Below, piece by piece: positions 60,083 through 64,000 of a stretch of 64,000 nt of DNA. The number at the start of each line of letters is the position of its first letter. Position 1 is the first letter of the stretch. Origin of the DNA: an uncultured Clostridia bacterium. GTDB lineage: Bacteria; Bacillota; Clostridia; Lachnospirales; Anaerotignaceae. The stretch spans positions 186,001 through 250,000 of the forward strand of contig CABSIK010000001.1 of the NCBI GenBank assembly GCA_902477755.1, read 5' to 3'. The position numbers were made by a program, and so were the translations under genes. The notes below the pieces were generated by a model that was not told where the DNA came from, did not search any database, and was given only the letters and a program-made list of their open reading frames with translations.

Positions 60083-61492
60083 ATGAAATGCCCTAACTGC
60101 GGCAATACTGTTCCCAAAGGCTTTTTGTGCCCTTCCTGCGGTGTAGATACATATATCTTTAAGAAAGCACGCAATGCCTCCATTCGCTTATATAACGATG
60201 GGCTGGAAGCGGCTTTGGCGCAGGATCTTTCTGCGGCTGCAACTTTGTTGGAACAGAGTATTTTATTTGATAAAAACAACTATCAGGCACGAAATCTGCT
60301 GGGACTGGTCTATGCAGAGACTGGCCGCATGGCTGATGCCTTAAAGCATTGGATTGTCAGCAATTCTCTTGTCAGGGAAAACAATCCTGCTGCTGGCTAC
60401 ATTGAATATCTTCAGAAACATGCCAGAGAAATGGATCAATATAACGATGCAGTGCGCCTTTATAATCAGGCACTGCATTATCTTCACCAAGGTAGTGACG
60501 ATCTTGCCATTATTCAGTTGAAAAAAAGCTTGGATTTAAGCCCTGGTTTTATTGATGCAAATAACCTAATGACTCTGTGCTGTTTAATGGAGAATAACGA
60601 AAAACGCGCGCAGCATTTTATTGAGGCTGTATTGCGCAAAGATATAAACAACCCCCTTGCTCTTCGCTATAGTCAGGCACTTGGCAAAGAACGTAGGGTT
60701 TCTGTTGGCAAGCAGAAAAAACGTGGCGTCAATGCAGAAGTTGCTCAAGGAATTTCTGTGAAAAAAACAGACAGTGCTCCTCCAATGCCTCGGTATAAGC
60801 GTTCCGAAAAGAAAAAGATCGGTGCACTTGAACATAGAGACCTTATTTCTTTTGGAGTGGGCATTGTTGCAACTGCACTTGTTTTGTTTGTTCTGGTACT
60901 TCCGGCAATCAATGAGGAAAAAGATAAAACCATCGAAACTTTGCAGACCCAGGTAGAAAATTATCAGGGTGAAACCAATATGACGCCCGAAGAAGTACTG
61001 GCAATGCGTGAAAAAGTAACTACACTGGAAGAAGAAAACAAGCAGCTGCGTAGTGAAGAAACAAAACAGGCCAACTTAGAGTTATTGGAAACTGCTGTAT
61101 CTCAGCTTAACGATAAGCAGTATGAGGAATGTGTCACTACCCTTGACAGCATTGAAACTATTGGTTTTAGTGAAGAAGATTTGCAGAAATATGAATCTGT
61201 AAAAACAAATGCTTATCCGCAGGCTGCAAATTCTTTGTATACCAAAGGCAAAAGTGAATTTTTGAGCAATAATTTCACAGAAGCAAAGCCTTATCTGGAA
61301 AAAAGTCTTAATTACACCAGTACCGAAAACTTTATTGACGATATTTATTATTACTTAGGCAAAATAGCTGAGGAAGAAAAAGACACTGCCAAAGCAAAAG
61401 AATACTATAACAAAATTAAATCCTTGTACCCAGACTCCAACCAGATTGAAAATGTTAATTTGGCATTGGAAAATTTGAATAGTGAGTCATAA
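60083..61492 (+). CDS. Zinc-ribbon, TPR-repeat membrane protein
   Basis: 469 residues. An N-terminal zinc ribbon (Cys3, 6, 16, 19: CPNC and CPSC) is followed by TPR-like helical repeats (about 40-205, e.g. NYQARNLLGLVYAETGRMADALKHW), a basic linker, one membrane helix (about 253-277), a short coiled coil (about 285-330) and more TPR-like repeats outside (AKPYLEKSLNYTSTENFIDDIYYYLGKIAEEEKDTAKAKEYYNKI). The repeats suggest a scaffold that links cytosol and envelope. AAAGGAG favours ATG 60083 over 60077. The function is unknown. Confidence 0.72.
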   Translation: MKCPNCGNTVPKGFLCPSCGVDTYIFKKARNASIRLYNDGLEAALAQDLSAAATLLEQSILFDKNNYQARNLLGLVYAETGRMADALKHWIVSNSLVRENNPAAGYIEYLQKHAREMDQYNDAVRLYNQALHYLHQGSDDLAIIQLKKSLDLSPGFIDANNLMTLCCLMENNEKRAQHFIEAVLRKDINNPLALRYSQALGKERRVSVGKQKKRGVNAEVAQGISVKKTDSAPPMPRYKRSEKKKIGALEHRDLISFGVGIVATALVLFVLVLPAINEEKDKTIETLQTQVENYQGETNMTPEEVLAMREKVTTLEEENKQLRSEETKQANLELLETAVSQLNDKQYEECVTTLDSIETIGFSEEDLQKYESVKTNAYPQAANSLYTKGKSEFLSNNFTEAKPYLEKSLNYTSTENFIDDIYYYLGKIAEEEKDTAKAKEYYNKIKSLYPDSNQIENVNLALENLNSES

Positions 61493-61507
61493 TTTCCATC
61501 TACAGAG

Positions 61508-61552
61508 CAAAAGGTTATTCCATAAACAACAAGTATTGGAATAACCTTTTTT
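61508..61552 (+). terminator. Terminator of the folC-TPR operon
   Basis: A 14-bp perfect stem (61509-61522 with 61537-61550) followed by a T-run. Confidence 0.9.
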
Positions 61553-61579
61553 CTTCACTCTTTTCCATATTATGTTTTA

Positions 61580-61608
61580 TTGACCAGATATACAGCATGC
61601 TGTACAAT
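61580..61608 (+). promoter_or_regulatory. Promoter of the MarR-MATE operon with operator palindrome
   Basis: TTGACC (61580-61585), 17 bases, TACAAT (61603-61608). The 14-base perfect palindrome TACAGCATGCTGTA (61591-61604) covers the spacer and first -10 bases, an ideal place for MarR autorepression. Confidence 0.82.
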
Positions 61609-61649
61609 AATTGTAGTTATTTGCATATGATTTTGAAAGGAAGGTTTTT

Positions 61650-62099
61650 ATGGATTATGAGAATACTCATCAATTAGGCCGATTGATTCTCAAATTAGGA
61701 AATGCGCTTATCAAAAACAGAAATCATGATCTAGAGGTACTGGGTCTGACTGCCAGTCAGGCCGACAGCCTTCAGTTCTTTTTGGAAAATCCCCAGAGCA
61801 CCGCAACTGACTTGAAAGACTATTTAGGCGTTACACACCAAACTGCTCATGGACTGGTACAGCGAATCAAAGAAAAAAATTTAGTCACACTGTCACACTC
61901 ACTGTCAGATGGCAGATGCCGCGCCATTATGCCTACCGAATGCGGCAAATCGTTGGGCGCCAAAATGGCATACAATCGAGAACGGACAAGTATTAGATTA
62001 TTATCTGGAATGACAGAGGAAGAAAAGAAACTTTTTTATCGCCTGCTAAACGTAGCGTATGAAAATATTAAAAATCAAGAAATGGAGATGCTGTCATGA
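61650..62099 (+). CDS. MarR family regulator of the adjacent MATE exporter
   Basis: 149 residues. A winged helix-turn-helix is visible (QSTATDLKDYLGVTHQTAHGLVQRIKEKNLVTLSHSLSDGRCRAIMPTECG), with the D-x-R wing. AAGGAAGG lies upstream. The gene overlaps the MATE gene by four bases, so it most likely represses its own operon through TACAGCATGCTGTA and responds to an exporter substrate. Confidence 0.92.
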   Translation: MDYENTHQLGRLILKLGNALIKNRNHDLEVLGLTASQADSLQFFLENPQSTATDLKDYLGVTHQTAHGLVQRIKEKNLVTLSHSLSDGRCRAIMPTECGKSLGAKMAYNRERTSIRLLSGMTEEEKKLFYRLLNVAYENIKNQEMEMLS

Positions 62100-63466
62100 A
62101 TGCTGTAAATCGAAGTGATATTTTTGAAACACTTCCAGTTCGCCAAGCTGTATGCAAACAAATTGTGCCAGCTGTAGTCAGCCAAATGATCGCACTAATT
62201 TATAATCTTGCAGACACCTATTTTGTAGGCATGCTCAATGACCCTCATCAAACAGCGGCAATCACCATTGCAGCTCCATCCTTTGTTATGCTGACTGCAA
62301 TTTCCAATTTGTTTGGCGTTGGTGGTGCCAGTGCCATTGCAAGATCATTAGGAAAAAAACAAATATTACGAGCCAAACAAATTGCTTCTGTTTCTTTTTG
62401 GGGTGGTTTGTTCTGTGCCTGCTTGTTTTCTTTAATATTTTTCACGCTGTCACGTCCAATTCTCTTTCTCAGTGGTGCTACAGAAGAAACTTATGAAATT
62501 ACACTGGGCTATGCGAAATATGTTGTCATTCTGGGAGGCCCTTTCACAGTTTTAAACACGCTTTTAGCTAATCTTATTCGAGCAGAAGGTCGTGCTGGGT
62601 TAGCTTCTTTTGGGGTTTCTCTTGGAGGAATTATCAATATTGTTTTAGACCCATTGTTTGTGCTCCCCAAATTTATTGGATTTGGTGCAATTGGTGCCGG
62701 TATGGCAACTGCTCTTTCCAATGCAGCTGCAACAATATTTTTTCTAGCTGCATTATATCATTTAAGAAAAACATCAGTAATTCATATAGAGCCCCAATAC
62801 CTGCGTTTTGCAAAATTGCACCTAAAAAACATCCTATCAGTAGGATTTCCCTCTGCAGTGCAATATGCTCTCACAGTTGTTGCCATTGCAGCCCAGGCAA
62901 AATTCGTGTCCCAATATGCTACAGAAGCAGTTGCAGCATTAGGCATTGTAAAGAAATTAGATCAACTGCCGCTTTATTTTTCTATTGGTGTTTCCAGCGG
63001 TTTGCTTCCCTTACTTGCCTATAATTATGCGGCAGGAAATCAAAGGAGAAGACAGCAAGCCTTCCGTTTTGGCTGTATGATTTCCTTATCTTTTTCCCTG
63101 CTTTGTCTGATCTGTTATGAATGCTTTGCACCTCAGCTAGCCGCTTTATTTATCGAAGATGAAACAACCATCATATACAGTGCTGGTTTCCTGCGAAGAA
63201 TGGTTACTGCAATGCCTATGATGTCATTATGTTATCCTCTGATTATTCAATTTCAGGCTATGGGTAAAGTAAAAGAATCATTGATTACTTCAGTGATGCG
63301 AAAAGGAGTTTTAGATATCCCCTTGCTTTTTGTGATGGATCGGCTGATGCCACTTTATGGGTGCATGTGGGTTCAGCCTATAGTAGACTCAGTTTCGCTT
63401 ATTGTTGCTGGTAGCATGTACTATCGTTTAAAACAAAAAGAAAATACTATTTCTGCCCTTGATTAA
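62096..63466 (+). CDS. MATE family multidrug efflux transporter
   Basis: 456 residues with about 12 membrane helices. It is of the MATE/NorM family: VPAVVSQMIALIYNLADTYFVGMLNDPHQTAAITIAAPSF in the first repeat and SVGFPSAVQYALTVVAIAAQAKFVSQYATEAVAALGI in the second. It is translationally coupled to the MarR gene. The substrate cannot be read from the sequence. Confidence 0.92.
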   Translation: MNAVNRSDIFETLPVRQAVCKQIVPAVVSQMIALIYNLADTYFVGMLNDPHQTAAITIAAPSFVMLTAISNLFGVGGASAIARSLGKKQILRAKQIASVSFWGGLFCACLFSLIFFTLSRPILFLSGATEETYEITLGYAKYVVILGGPFTVLNTLLANLIRAEGRAGLASFGVSLGGIINIVLDPLFVLPKFIGFGAIGAGMATALSNAAATIFFLAALYHLRKTSVIHIEPQYLRFAKLHLKNILSVGFPSAVQYALTVVAIAAQAKFVSQYATEAVAALGIVKKLDQLPLYFSIGVSSGLLPLLAYNYAAGNQRRRQQAFRFGCMISLSFSLLCLICYECFAPQLAALFIEDETTIIYSAGFLRRMVTAMPMMSLCYPLIIQFQAMGKVKESLITSVMRKGVLDIPLLFVMDRLMPLYGCMWVQPIVDSVSLIVAGSMYYRLKQKENTISALD

Positions 63467-63495
63467 ATATCTGATATTATAAGGGAAACAAAAAA

Positions 63496-63545
63496 AGAAA
63501 GCCTAAATCCTTTGCATTTTAAGGATTCTGGCCTTCTTTTTTATA
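63496..63545 (+). terminator. Terminator of the MarR-MATE operon
   Basis: A two-part stem with AATCCTT/AAGGATT inside and GAAAGCC/GGCCTTC outside, followed by a T-run. Confidence 0.82.
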
Positions 63546-63810
63546 ATGATGCTGCCTAATTGGTCTGCACACTTTTGTATGACCGCTTACTTTAATTTTA
63601 ATAGGTACAACATTCCCATTTTCTGCCGTAAACCATCCATTGTATCTATATCCATCACATGTCTGTACCATCATTATGATAGAAAGTCATTGTATTTGGA
63701 ATACCTATTGTACAGTGAGGAATTTCAGTGTATCTGCATAGTTGTGGCCATGCCAAAGGTCACAAATACAGCGCGTATTTCTGAAATTTCAAATTTTTCT
63801 GACTAATTTG
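63546..63810 (-). pseudogene. Possible frameshifted gene remnant
   Basis: On the minus strand, stretches such as YTEIPHCTIGIPNTMTF and GWFTAENGNVVPIKIKVSG look coding but lie in different frames with a TGA between them. No ribosome site or intact start was found, and no family was recognised. The opposite-strand open frame has no ribosome site. Confidence 0.35.
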
Positions 63811-63910
63811 TGCTCGTAAAGCTGCAAGTACTTAGTTTTGTTGTTGCCCACATTCCCACTACCATTTTGAACACAATATGTACATAAATAGAACCTTATA
63901 AATTTACATA

Positions 63911-63975
63911 TAAAAACAGACATATCAAAAATTCTGTTTAACAGAAAATTCAATATGTCTGTCTATATTTTATTC
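63911..63975. terminator. Terminator-like hairpin near the window end
   Basis: CAGACATAT (63917-63925) pairs with ATATGTCTG (63953-63961), with an inner ATTCTGTT/AACAGAAA hairpin. The left side is A-rich and the right side T-rich, so it could end a minus-strand gene that begins beyond the window. Confidence 0.6.
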
Positions 63976-64000
63976 TGGTATATGCTTTATAATATCATAA

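Noticed and set aside
63546..63806. 86-codon plus-strand open frame
   Set aside because: No ribosome site; it begins inside the T-run of the MATE terminator, and the minus strand looks more coding-like.
1..64000. CRISPR arrays, tRNA or rRNA genes, intact insertion sequences
   Set aside because: No regularly spaced direct repeats, cloverleaf/CCA patterns, rRNA segments or transposase genes were recognised by eye.

Overview
The window reads as chromosomal DNA of a spore-forming, strictly anaerobic Gram-positive bacterium of the Clostridia, most like a member of the Lachnospirales. The evidence is the spoIIAA-spoIIAB-sigF operon and sigK, a monomeric [FeFe] hydrogenase, a reverse rubrerythrin, a T-box leader on leuS, a preQ1-I riboswitch, a type III glutamine synthetase and strong AGGAGG ribosome sites with some TTG and GTG starts. 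No rRNA, tRNA, intact insertion sequence, prophage or CRISPR array was seen. A genus cannot be fixed from this sequence.

Region 1 (1-23.7 kb) is a nitrogen and nucleotide block. A minus-strand pair (type I glutamine synthetase and an ANTAR antiterminator) faces a type III glutamine synthetase whose mRNA begins with a terminator-like hairpin. Then follow asnB, purC, purB, pyrG, carA and carB on one strand, and guaA later on. Nearly every gene here makes glutamine, spends it, or serves purine and pyrimidine synthesis. Between carB and guaA lies an unusual three-gene operon: a 1614-residue protein with HD, repeat, NMNAT-like, possible GNAT and phosphoribosyltransferase-like segments, a lactate/malate-dehydrogenase-like protein, and a flavodoxin-like protein. 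It is the best candidate here for an undescribed system.

Region 2 (23.7-31.2 kb) is AT-rich and looks accessory. It holds a lone HEPN-type protein in a poorly coding stretch, a four-gene iron-siderophore ABC importer behind a promoter with two similar palindromic sites, and a decayed BspA-like surface-protein gene.

Region 3 (31.2-50 kb) holds a queuosine-salvage operon under a preQ1-I riboswitch, a MATE exporter, DUF4186 and [FeFe]-hydrogenase genes, a divergent DUF1836/hemolysin III pair sharing twin operators, T-box-controlled leuS, an Sfp-type transferase, an M23 peptidase, an M16 protease, reverse rubrerythrin with a PerR-like box, and an ArsR-permease-thioredoxin operon.

Region 4 (50-64 kb) has gap, the sporulation sigma genes, the conserved mltG-trmR-U32 cluster (cell wall plus tRNA wobble-uridine modification), folC followed by a previously easy-to-miss 56-codon gene and a zinc-ribbon/TPR membrane protein, and a MarR-MATE operon with an operator inside its promoter.
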